A stretch of 64,000 bases of DNA. Source: Echinarachnius parma. Its lineage: Eukaryota; Echinodermata; Echinoidea; Clypeasteroida; Echinarachniidae. The position numbers and the translations under genes were made by a program. Below, piece by piece: positions 46,381-56,265 of this stretch; the stretch's first letter is position 1, and every line of letters starts with the position of its first letter. The notes under the pieces are model-generated. The model worked only from the letters and a program-made list of their open reading frames with translations. It had not been told where the DNA came from and made no database searches. Location of the stretch: positions 64,501 through 128,500 of the forward strand of contig JBAMJV010007225.1 of the NCBI GenBank assembly GCA_037951105.1, in the 5' to 3' direction.

Positions 46381-48231
46381 TGTGACACCGGAAAATAACC
46401 ACTCTGAAATCATCATTGTCTTTGTGTCTTGTTCTTTTAATCCTCAGATCGTTAGCAAAGAAGAAAAACCTAAAAAAAAAAAACCTGCATATGCAAATGC
46501 AACAAAGAATAAACAAGAGAATAATCAATAAACAGTCAACAATCATAATAAAGGCGAGAATGTAAATATACCACTGTGAAAACTGGCAGACTAGGTGTCC
46601 TAACACAGTTAAACAGTTAATTAACAAACAAGCACTTTGTAATAATTACTGCTTCAACACCTTGATTATTATCTTTAAGTAATTCTTTAACTTCTACATG
46701 TGTACTTCTCTTCAACCAAGAAGCCTGTAACCAAACAAGTATTCATCAAACATGAACCATACACCAATATGTTCATATTACTACTGCAGTACCTAATGAC
46801 ACATACCCGAATAATCACTTCTTTTGGCTACACATCATACCGTATCATCATTTCAACAAATGATGTTATCATCTTGTACCTTCAACACTAGTATTCAAAT
46901 ATACCAATTCACTAAATATACAAAACAATATCAATACTAATATGACCCAACTACACATTACATAATCACACCAACTTGTGAACTTCCTTGAGTATCAAAT
47001 CCTAATACTCAAACCCAATTATCTTTATCTTCATATTATATTTAAACCAAAATATAACCCAAATCATTAATCAACTCTCCAATTGAATAACCCACTCACC
47101 CTGGCTGCACAAACGGTTGTTTGCCGTCACTTGTAATTCACCGTCTTGCCCTCTCGAGGCCCATAATCTATAAAATTATAATACAGTAATTAAAATAAGC
47201 TTGAGACCTATAAACAATATTATACAATATCATCATTCAAGCCTTTAGCTTGACATTACTATGTGCTTAAATTGATTATCTAAAAATTAGCAATCTATCT
47301 TCATTCAATTTACATCAAAGTACTATTAATCACTCCTCTCTACTGTGCCCCTATCTCAATTGGCATAAAAATAACTAATAAGACATTCCAGGCCTAGGTC
47401 CTATAGGCCAAAAGCCCTTGCTCTCAGCATAGAGAGCCCAGACTGTATACATACATTGAGTACATACATGACTCAGCACTAAACTGTGAATCCATTTACT
47501 TACAAATTGTAAGAACTTTCTCTCTACCTGTATCTCAATTCTTTTACCACTAACTAGCATGGTCTACTGTCTCAGACCCTAATGAATTACACTCCACTAA
47601 ATTACACATACTGTATAAATCGTATCTACCTTTATTCTACTCATGCTATTTACAACTCTCATAATTCTACACAATAAAACACAATCAATGTTCAATGAAT
47701 AACATCTAAATTATCCCAGAAACAGCAACTCAGATGTACTCTAGCAAACCTACTCATGCACATGGACTCAAACTGAAGTTATGTCAGTTTAACTTTATCA
47801 AAAAGTAAATTGTTTGAATACATCTTATATTATTATTAAATCACTAGCCACATTGTTCATTTCAGGCATAACCAATACTCATATCTTATTACATTTATGA
47901 GTGAAATATACAATATTTATATCTTACCAAATGAATTGAATGTTGTTTGCAGGACTAGAGGTTTTCTGCTTCACCACAGAAACTGGCAAGTAAACTGCAT
48001 ACAATGCATGGTAGCTGCATCAGGGCAAAACACACAGGATATACACACACACATGGCTAGCTGTACTGTGCACACACATGGCTAGCTGTGCACATATCAT
48101 GTGCAGGCTAGGCCATAGGGAAATCCTTCACTGAGCTGAGCTGAGGGAAATATTTTAGACTCTACCATAATACCAAGGGGGGTTATGGTAAAAAATACTT
48201 TTCAACAAGTGTGTCATTCTGCCATGTTACA
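46381..48231 (-). repeat. LTR (5' LTR in element orientation)
   Basis: 1851 bp, the second copy of 42892-44742, followed by the TTAT target duplication and D2 sequence. Confidence 0.93.
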
Positions 48232-48649
48232 TTATTATGACAATTATAATGATAATATTATATACATAAACCCATCACCGGCAGAAATTATCTGCAAATA
48301 ATAATTTGTTAACACATAATATATGTTCTGTAAACATAGTGGAATGGTTAATTAAAACAAGAAAATAATTTCTAAAATCCAGGTTAAAATCAGGCTTGTT
48401 GTATATGGTTTTCAACAAAATACTGAGGTGGGTGACATATTTTATCACACAAAGTAATGTTCTTCTATTTGGAATGCATGTGAGTTGCATCTCATTTGTG
48501 GTTTACCGTGCGAAATGATCTTGTTGTTTGGCTGTACATTGTTGCATTGGTGAAATATCTGGTAATTTATGCCGGAATTTATCCAGGTTTCGCAACTTAG
48601 ATTACATATTAAATTTAGATTAATTCTAAACCCATCAAGGACGAGAGCT

Positions 48650-48709
48650 AACTTGTAGAGGAAAATAATGATCAATTTCAAAATTTATCATTATATTCCT
48701 CTACAAGTT
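48650..48709. repeat. Conserved 60-nt hairpin in D2
   Basis: AACTTGTAGAGGAA pairs with TTCCTCTACAAGTT. Compared with D1 and D3 the third pair is C-G in place of T-A, changed on both arms. Confidence 0.85.
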
Positions 48710-50992
48710 GGCAACTCCTAATTTTTGTTCTGCCTTTTAATGACATAAAAATAGGTGGAAAATATTTAATAATTACAATTATTTAAGACAAATATGAAGT
48801 GACTTTGGCGCAAATTTGCCAATTTGAACGCATAAATCTGTGTTAAAAACATTACAATGTGTTGCCAATTTACGGGTTTTCCTAAATTATAGCGATCTAC
48901 GCAACAATACACATAATATAATTTTAAAAATAACTAAAGCCTGTAGAGTAACAAAATATGGCTCTAAAAATAGAGAAAGTAATGCTCCTTCTCCTTGTAG
49001 ACTTTATATAACTTGTTATCTTCTTGCTGAAGTGTAGGACTACCAACCCACCTTGATGGTTTTAAAAAGGAAAATAAGAACTACTACATAATTATGACAT
49101 AGCTGATAAATCACACATAAATGTGCGAGTGTTTGTGTACACATTCCAATAATGATATTAAAGTCCTTCACTCACATTATTGTGTAAAGTGAACTCGACT
49201 TTTGGCAACTGTCTTGGGGAAATAATTTTGCACAGAAGAGAAATGACATTATTTGTGTTCCATGCACTAAATTGTTCAGAAATGGGTACAATTATCACAC
49301 ATGAATGCGTGCCTGTGCGTGTGCACATTCTGGAATAGCGATACCAAAGTCCCCCGATCGCATTACCGTATCTGTGCACTTAAAAATCATTTATATTTCG
49401 ACAGATTTCATATTTTCACGAAAACTGTTATATTCCCAGGCCATGAGACGCACTATGCACACACGCATTGCTGCTGACTGATATTTCACAACTATAATGA
49501 AACAGTTTTGCAAGTAGGCCTCCATAGTGTACGGATACCGAGTACCAATAATATATAAATAAGACGGGTCTTAACTACTACAAAACTACCATTTCAATAC
49601 AAACAAATATCTAACGTATCTATAATGATTGTTGTTTACTAATTTAAAGATGTATACAGAGTTCCTGGTAGGATAGTGTTATCTCAAGAACCTTCGCACA
49701 TTACATATCTGAAAGACTAATGCTGAAAAAAAAAAACATTTAAAAGGGTTCAGTCAGCCTCTGAAGAAGATTCTGCTAGGATCAGAAATGTAGGCCCAAT
49801 AATGATTAACTCTCTCTAAAAAAAGAAAATATACAATTGTTCATTAGGTTCAACTTAGTAGCTTCACATACGTGGCTTATTTACATTAGACTCTGATAAA
49901 TATGTACATACTAGTAGTTATTATATAAGTGTATAAGTGATAATTGAACAGACATCAAACATAAGATTCTGCTAGGATCAAACATTTAGGCCCCATATTG
50001 ACTCTCAACAAAGAGTAAACATAATTGTTCATTAATTAGGTTCTTTTTCGCACCTTCACATACGTGGCTTTAGTACATTAGACTATAATGATAAATGGAT
50101 ACCGACATAATTATAATATAAGGAATAATGAACTGAGATGTATTGTGTAGTATGTGTATCAAACACTGTCAGTAACTTGCAGTGTTAACTATTTCGGTTA
50201 TAGTCCCATAGCTAATCAAGATGATCGTGCATTCGTGCATGTAAAAAATAGTTAACGGACAACTCACAACTACTAGTATACCAAAAGTATAGACTAATTA
50301 ACTGCTACATTAACTTGTTACATAAGTATGCTAACAATAATGACACAATTAGTGAACAAAACCAATTACAACCAAATAACAAAAACTCATCCTAATGTGT
50401 AAAGTTCTCTAAATTACCGTCATGCCCATGTTGGAACTTTTGCAATGCCGTATTATGTGTTGGAGTTTGGAGCAGAAGTCAAGTCCGAGCTCTTTATTAC
50501 ATTTTGTCCTCGGCCCATATTCATAAAAACCCCACTAGCTTAGTTGTGTCCCGAGTCCATTCGTGATCACTTATCAACGAGCGAATTTCCTGATTCCCAA
50601 CTATGGTTAGCTGGTTACCCAGAGGGTACTCGAATTATTTTGGGCGGGGGTTTGCCGCACGGACAAGCAACAAATATAGGGTCTTTGGAGCTACAAAAAC
50701 CCTGAAACGGGAGTTAAGGGGTCTAAGGAGCAGACTAAAACTACAAAATACATATACGACTTGCAAGATGACTTGCGATGGGCGTGACGGATGGGACAAA
50801 TAGCTTGGATTTTCCACTAATTGGCCTCCAGTCTATCGCAGCCAACCTGCCTATAGTGACCACCAAAAGTGATCCATTGCAGAGAATGATAACGCAATAG
50901 AACCTGACTACATGCATGGGCCATGGGGCCACTTTTTTTTGTTTCTCTTGGATTGTCACTTTACACAGGTTTGAGTTGACTAATACTATACC

Positions 50993-51358
50993 AAGATCTA
51001 TTTCTGGACAAACACTGTCGGATCGGACGTCAAGAAGTTGACGAACTCGCGGTAAAACTTTGGCGCCTGGTTCTTCACATGACAGGTGACCTCTATAAAC
51101 AGGTTCCATAAGACAATTTTTTTTAAGGGAAGATTTTTGGCGACCACTTTATGCAGGTTTGCTGCTATAAAGGTTGTCACTTAATCTAAGACAGGTTTGA
51201 TTAATTAGTGAGCAAGAATGAATGATTATTGCTCTAAACGGAAGGTGTTTGTACACGCGGAATCTCGACAGGGACAAAGCAAATCTACTTTTTATATTCT
51301 AATTTGAAAGCAATTTAATACTAACCTAGCTGTGCAAGACACACAAAGGAGGATCCCA
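50993..51358 (-). pseudogene. Truncated HNMT-like copy (3' exon, intron 2, tip of exon 2)
   Basis: 50998-51080 matches the end of HNMT exon 3 (CAAACACTG, TCGGATCGGACGTCAAGAAG, GGCGCCTGGTTCTTCAC). About 54 bp of that exon are missing after CAAACACTG, and about 470 bp are missing after TTCTTCAC. 51090-51330 matches intron 2, and TGTGCAAGACACACA near 51333 matches the 3' tip of exon 2. Nothing further upstream is present. It is a DNA-level duplicate, since intron sequence is kept, and cannot encode the methyltransferase. Confidence 0.88.
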
Positions 51359-51546
51359 AGAATAACATGAATATCGAGTACATACATGTTTTTTTCTTCA
51401 GAAAAAAAAATGTTTCTCTGATATATCTTTCTCTTATATATCTGAAATATTATCAACCCGAATTCCAAATTATATGGTATGTCATGGGCCGAAAAGGGAA
51501 TTTGTTCATGTTACCATTATTAACAATAGTGCACCATCAAGTCCGT

Positions 51547-53580
51547 CTATTTGTAAAGTGATGACGTCATGAGAACCTTTCCGTCGTTACCCGTCGCTGT
51601 GACTATCGCAACAGTTCCCACAGAAGAAACGGCCATCAGTGGACGTTCGCAGGTGTAACACTCATCTTTCAGCAGCTCATCCACGAGATTGCCTTCCATC
51701 GTGAACCGTTGAAGCGTCATCTTGTTTGCGTCATACGAGAGGACGTAAATCAGCTTAGCGTCGCAGGCGATCGCAACATCCTTCCATTCTGTGCGGTGGA
51801 TCGAGGACACCACCTTCCCCTGTAGGTCGAGGACCGAAACTTTGGTTTCTTCTCCTTCCCGATGTGTCACAGCAATCTTGTCGACATTGGTCTGGTTGAC
51901 TGCTACTGCGTCGGGTGTAACTAGTGTGCCTGTAGACACCGTCTTCGAGAGGCTACCGTCGACTTGCAACACGTGTACTTGATGGCCCTTCGCGTCGACT
52001 GCATAGATGTTGTCGTCGCTATCTGTTGCTAGGTCAGTGATGACAGTTCCTTGAGGGATATTTTGCGGTAGCTGTGTAAGGGTGTCTCCAAGAAGGTGTA
52101 GCTTACCAGTTTTAGTGGCGATAACGAACCGATTTGATGACACGGTGGCAAAGCTACTGATGTCATCATACTTCAAGCTTCCAAGCCATATTGTATAGGG
52201 AAACTGGGTACATCTTGGGTAGCACGTTGCCGTTGTTGCGATCATAGGATGAAGAACGGTTTTCTGAATAACATCACCGGTATAACAAGATATCTCACTA
52301 AAATTATAGTGAGTGCATGCATTGCAACCACAGGAACGATGGTAACCTGAATGGTAAACTGAACAGTTACAGTGCTTAGTACTACACCTATTTCCCTGTG
52401 TGTATAATGGCACTGTGTATTTCTCACCTTTCGCATTCAATATCTGTCCAAGGACAGCCAGTCTCCCATCTAAAGTGAACTGGATATGTTTTGGAGAACA
52501 GCTGCATTTAAGTCTACTTGTTTTCTCACATGCACACCCAGGCCAGACTTCACCAACCTTTGCATGCATAGACTCTGCGTGATAGTGCAGCCCTCGAACA
52601 GCCTTTTTGATATCCTCCAGTTTCTTTTCATCCGGCTTCTTTGCTATGGTGTTATCCATTGCCTCGAGTAGACTCTTGTACATCGATGCCATGCCAATAA
52701 CATCATTCGGATTCTTCAGAACTTGCTGCGTCATCACCGAGCTTTTCTCTGAAAGTGCCTTCATTTGCTCAGTCTGTTGACGGAGTTGTTTGATTCCCTC
52801 ACCTTGGGCACCATGGAACTTTTCTTGTTCCTCCAGCATGTTGCTGTTGAAACCATTAACACGAGATTTGTGATCCTCGACGGAAGTCTTGATTTTATCC
52901 GCCGTCTTCACTTGGTTCTCTTCAATATTGGATTCGACGTCGCCCAGCAACACAAGGAATTTAGAGAATTCTTGGGTTTTGCTTTCAACCTGTTTTAGCC
53001 TTGATGCCAATTCCCTCTTCATATTTGGAACATAATCTTTCAAGAAATGGAACGTGTGATACTTCTCGCGGCTGTGATCAAAGAGCGCGCAGTCGTGGCA
53101 GATTATTTCAGAGCAGGTAATGCAGAACAGTTTGAGTTTTTCGTCGTTGTGCTTTCGACACATTGCTACAGCATCAACTTTGCTTTGTATAGTGACTTTA
53201 CCGCTAAGCAAATCCGAGATGCTGCTCACGGTGTGACTTTGAGTCGTTCGAATGCTAGCGTGGACGGCTGAACATCGGCTGCAGAGTAGCTGACTGCATT
53301 CTTTGCAGAAAGTAAATGAAGACTCCTCGACATTATCAACGCATCCGCAGGCATCGCATTTCCTCGCTGAGCAGGTCAGTTTCTGCGTCCGTTTCTCCTT
53401 TTCTTCAAGAGCTTCTATCAGTCTGGTTACGCGGAAGTCGAGTCTCAATCCGCGAACGCCGTTCGACGGTAAAACCGTAGTCGCATTGCACGTGACAGGG
53501 GTGTCGATCCGTTTTTGAGATTGGGGGGCGAAATTTGAAAATGTTTCCAGAGTGACCACTGAGAGAGCTAAAAGCCCCAC
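51547..53580 (-). CDS. TRIM-B: main body of a transposon-split TRIM paralogue
   Basis: A 677-codon frame paralogous to TRIM-A from the last RING cysteine onward: VTCNATTVLPSNGVRGLRLD, both B-boxes (with CDACGCVDN and CRKHNDEKLKLFC), coiled coil, and the same C-terminus ending VLMTSSLYK. Its first 28 or so codons come from the inserted hAT-like element and are not TRIM sequence, so the apparent ATG start is probably not the original. The host part is codons 29-677. A Cys/His-rich insert (CSTKHCNCSVYHSGYHRSCG) is longer than in TRIM-A. Without a RING this product would lack E3 catalytic function; splicing over the element is possible but unproved. Confidence 0.85.
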   Translation of the reverse strand: MGLLALSVVTLETFSNFAPQSQKRIDTPVTCNATTVLPSNGVRGLRLDFRVTRLIEALEEKEKRTQKLTCSARKCDACGCVDNVEESSFTFCKECSQLLCSRCSAVHASIRTTQSHTVSSISDLLSGKVTIQSKVDAVAMCRKHNDEKLKLFCITCSEIICHDCALFDHSREKYHTFHFLKDYVPNMKRELASRLKQVESKTQEFSKFLVLLGDVESNIEENQVKTADKIKTSVEDHKSRVNGFNSNMLEEQEKFHGAQGEGIKQLRQQTEQMKALSEKSSVMTQQVLKNPNDVIGMASMYKSLLEAMDNTIAKKPDEKKLEDIKKAVRGLHYHAESMHAKVGEVWPGCACEKTSRLKCSCSPKHIQFTLDGRLAVLGQILNAKGEKYTVPLYTQGNRCSTKHCNCSVYHSGYHRSCGCNACTHYNFSEISCYTGDVIQKTVLHPMIATTATCYPRCTQFPYTIWLGSLKYDDISSFATVSSNRFVIATKTGKLHLLGDTLTQLPQNIPQGTVITDLATDSDDNIYAVDAKGHQVHVLQVDGSLSKTVSTGTLVTPDAVAVNQTNVDKIAVTHREGEETKVSVLDLQGKVVSSIHRTEWKDVAIACDAKLIYVLSYDANKMTLQRFTMEGNLVDELLKDECYTCERPLMAVSSVGTVAIVTATGNDGKVLMTSSLYK

Positions 53581-54588
53581 ATTGGCATGCCCGGAAGTTT
53601 TATTATGCGCTCATTGAAAGTGTCTTGATGGCTCGAAGACCTGACTTTGGGGGGCACCCACATTTGAGGACAATAATGGGGGTCCAGGGGGCGGAGCCCC
53701 CGGAAGCTTTTAGATTTCAGACATTTGCTCCTAGCATGGGTGTTAAAATTTTATAAAATAGTGAATCTACTCATAACGTATTTTTAAAGGACATAGCGAG
53801 GAAAAGACTGAGCCTTGCATGAGATGGATCCACGTGATCATGTATACTATAGAGCCATCGATATAGTCTAGGGCATTGGGCTCCCATGAAACTAAGCAAG
53901 GGCATCAACAATTTCTCAAAAGTGTAGGGGAGACATTGCGAGGAAGCGAAGCGACCGAGCGGGGGGGGGGGGGTGTGGGAGGGGGTGTCCCCCTCCCACA
54001 GTAGGGAGCTTTTGTATTTTTGGACGCGAAATTGTGCGATTTAGTGCACACCTGAGACAGAAATTTCACGTAATATGAAGTATATAGGTATGGAACCAAA
54101 CATACATAATGACAAAGGGAGGGGGACAATCTGCTCCTTTTTCAAATGTGGGGGGACATGATATTCCAATTTGATTTGCGTTCAGCGCATATGTACCGAG
54201 ATTATTTTATTTTCTGTGACGGTGTGCTATCTATAGATGAGGGTTTAATAAACTTCGTTTGAGGTGTGCGTTTGAGAAATTACGCTGCCCAACACATTTC
54301 AAAAGTTGAGTTCCCGCAACCCAAATGAAACTTGCAATATGAGAAACTGTATGCGCGCGAAGCGCGCGGCAAAAGAGATTTACAGTCCTTTTCAAACTAA
54401 AAAACGGCTATTTTGAAGATTAATTATTGATAAATGTGTCTTTCCCCTCTTTGGCATTATATCACTCGATTTTTGTCTTCCTCATTTTCGGAAGTATTGG
54501 GGGGGGGGCGAAATGATATGTTCGCCCCCCCAATATTTTCATTGGGGGGGCGACCGCCCCCCCTGCCCCCCCAGGATCGACACCCCTG
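53496..54588. mobile_element. hAT-like element inserted in the TRIM-B RING
   Basis: CAGGGGTGTCGATCC at the left and GGATCGACACCCCTG at the right are perfect inverse termini. GCACGTGA is duplicated exactly at 53488-53495 and 54589-54596. The interior contains GGGGGCGGAGCCCCCGGAAG, a GAAGCGAAGCGACCGAGC motif, G tracts and the hairpin GCGCGC-GAA-GCGCGC at 54353-54367. It belongs with the element at 39130-40675. No transposase frame, so it moved in trans. Confidence 0.93.
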
Positions 54589-54828
54589 GCACGTGACACA
54601 CTCAAAATTCGTCTGATACAGTGGTGCAGGAGTTCTTGCAAACAGTCCTAGGCTTTTGGCAGTTGTATCGGCTGATTTAGAGGCGGACCTGCTTTCGACA
54701 GTTTTTACCAGACATTTTTCGCAAAAGCTATGAAGACACGACAGTATGCGCGGTGTGTCCAACCTCCCAAGACATATAGCGCACTCCACTTCTTCCGAAA
54801 CAACGGTATCCAAGTTTTGGTTAGACAT
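54589..54828 (-). CDS. TRIM-B: separated N-terminal RING segment
   Basis: Eighty codons from an ATG at 54828, with CAICLGRLDTPRILSCLHSF, C37, C40 and a terminal ECVTC, aligned with residues 1-62 of TRIM-A plus a 16-residue longer linker. The frame then enters the hAT-like element and stops after about 43 more codons (open to 54457). Because the 8-bp target encodes VTC on both sides, the ancestral gene read FECVTCNATTVLPS straight through. CTTGCAG lies 2 nt upstream of the ATG on this strand, a possible 3' splice site from a 5' UTR exon. Confidence 0.85.
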
Positions 54829-55568
54829 GGCTGCAAGTATTGTATACCAGTTTACTCACAGTGTCACATAACATTCGCAGAATTCAAGCCGTTTAGTCCA
54901 AAAGTTAAACATGATCTGCACAATAATTTAGCAATATACATTGACAATGCTTGTAAATGTCTTTGAAGGAAATCTATATTGTAATTACTTCCAATATATA
55001 ATAAAAAGCAATGTGTGTCCAACCTAATAAAGTAAAAGGTGCCTTGAATTTCATCAGAAGTGATGGCATCTAAAAATAAGGTCCACCCTCGCTCTTCAGA
55101 AACAAACGCGTCGATTTTAAAAAAGCATTTAATGCTTTGATTAATTTAATCAACGGAGTGATTATCAGCAGTAATAACTGGGTCGGTATCTGCGTTCTTG
55201 AATATCCAACGTCGAGAAAATTTCAACTTTCAATGTCTGGAATTTCCATAAACATGATCAATTAGACCATCTGCTTGCTCGTTTGTGTCCGAATACTTTG
55301 TGTATCGATGATTGTATAGTCCTTTCGGAGCAACAGAGTCTCAGCAATGCCGTATGTATACGCGCATGCGCTGTTAATCGAAGAATAATTATAAGGGCAC
55401 GGATTTTTATGAAAATGTGTATGCACCAATGTGTTGCTCGATCTAGAGAATCATTAACAAAACATGTTTTGCATAATAATAGTCATTTACGGGATCACAC
55501 TATTCAAGGTTGGACTTTCCATTGCGAAGTGTTTTTCATTGATTGTTATCATGGTTATGTATTCGTAC
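54829..55568. other. TRIM-B 5' flank and spacer
   Basis: Unique AT-rich sequence that should hold the TRIM-B promoter. The 153-codon frame beginning at 55283 runs into the MITE at 55570 and shows no domain, so I do not call it a gene. Confidence 0.4.
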
Positions 55569-55569
55569 G

Positions 55570-55732
55570 TCAGAGGCGTAGCGTGGTCGGACTAGGGGTT
55601 GGGGCACGGGACGTATTGGGGGCCACTTTATGTATTCATATTTCCACTGATGTTCGCTTTGAATATGTTTCTTATTGTTTATGTCAAATTAGGGGAAACG
55701 TCGTGTCCCCGTATCTACGCCATCGACGTACT
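55570..55732. mobile_element. Short MITE with CAGAGGCGTAGC / CTACGCCATCG ends
   Basis: GTCAGAGGCGTAGCGTGGTC and GTATCTACGCCATCGACGT are imperfect inverses about 160 bp apart. ACGT may be the duplicated target. The termini resemble the CAGTGGCGTAGC group found elsewhere in the window. Confidence 0.55.
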
Positions 55733-55904
55733 TGCAATCATTAGTAGTTCAGGCTAAGAGCTGTATGGAAGCAGGAGACCGTCAAAAACATGAGTGTAAT
55801 TATCTACATGTTTTTATATGCTATAGTTGGGGATTTCGGTTATCATGAGAAGTAGTAATGTAATCAAATGTTTATATTATGGTGAATGGTAATGAACATG
55901 TTTT

Positions 55905-56205
55905 CATTCTTCAGATTTGTTGGCTGTGTTTTCTCTCTGAGCTGAATGTATGGCGCCCGTATGGCAATTGTCACAATTATTGGTGGCCTTGCTCCATTGT
56001 TAATACTGACCAATACAAAACACTGAAGTGGGGAAAACCACACGGGAAAACCCACCTACAATAAACTAGTAAGGTGATGTCTTTTAACGGCTGTTATTTC
56101 CATATTATTTTGGTAATGCTTTGAATTGTTGCACTTCAAAGTTCAAAAGGCAACATTTTTGTTGGGTAGACACTACACTAGGCATCATTGAAATCGTTTA
56201 TGATA
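55905..56205 (+). repeat. Interspersed repeat R, copy in D3
   Basis: Matches 24100-24390 in D1, including the foldback GAAGTGGGGAAAACCACACG region and TTGCACTTCAAAGTTCAAAAG. Confidence 0.65.
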
Positions 56206-56265
56206 CTATATTATGGCATGCATGAGAATGGTATAGAATTCTGCCACGCAAAACGGATAAATATA

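Larger units (their letters stand above)
42892..48231 (-). mobile_element. Young LTR element with 1851-bp LTRs and a short non-coding interior
   Basis: Two direct repeats (42892-44742, 46381-48231), each exactly 1851 bp, begin TGTGACACCGG and end GCCATGTTACA. TTAT flanks both sides (42888-42891, 48232-48235), and D1 and D3 show the uninterrupted site. On the minus strand TTTGGCGTACTCGGCAGGAT follows one LTR, as a primer-binding site would, and GAAGCAGGGAAGAA precedes the other, as a polypurine tract would, so the element reads on minus. The 1.64-kb interior has no recognisable gag or pol, so this is a non-autonomous, LARD-like element that looks structurally whole. I saw no difference between the LTRs, so insertion is very recent. 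Confidence 0.92.
48232..51360. repeat. Segment D2, right part
   Basis: Collinear with D1 from about 27000 to 31520, without the 28208-28703 element. Retains the 60-nt hairpin at 48650-48709. 50633-50760 differs from D1. It ends inside a broken HNMT copy near GGAGGATCCC (51350-51359), which marks the duplication breakpoint. Confidence 0.85.

Noticed and set aside
46011-46416. Repetitive 83-108 codon frames on both strands
   Set aside because: A 21-bp minisatellite stays open in every frame; the simultaneous frames on both strands show it is not coding.
55283-55744. 153-codon frame, the longest unexplained one
   Set aside because: It crosses into a MITE at 55570, has no recognisable domain and no paralogue support; probably chance.
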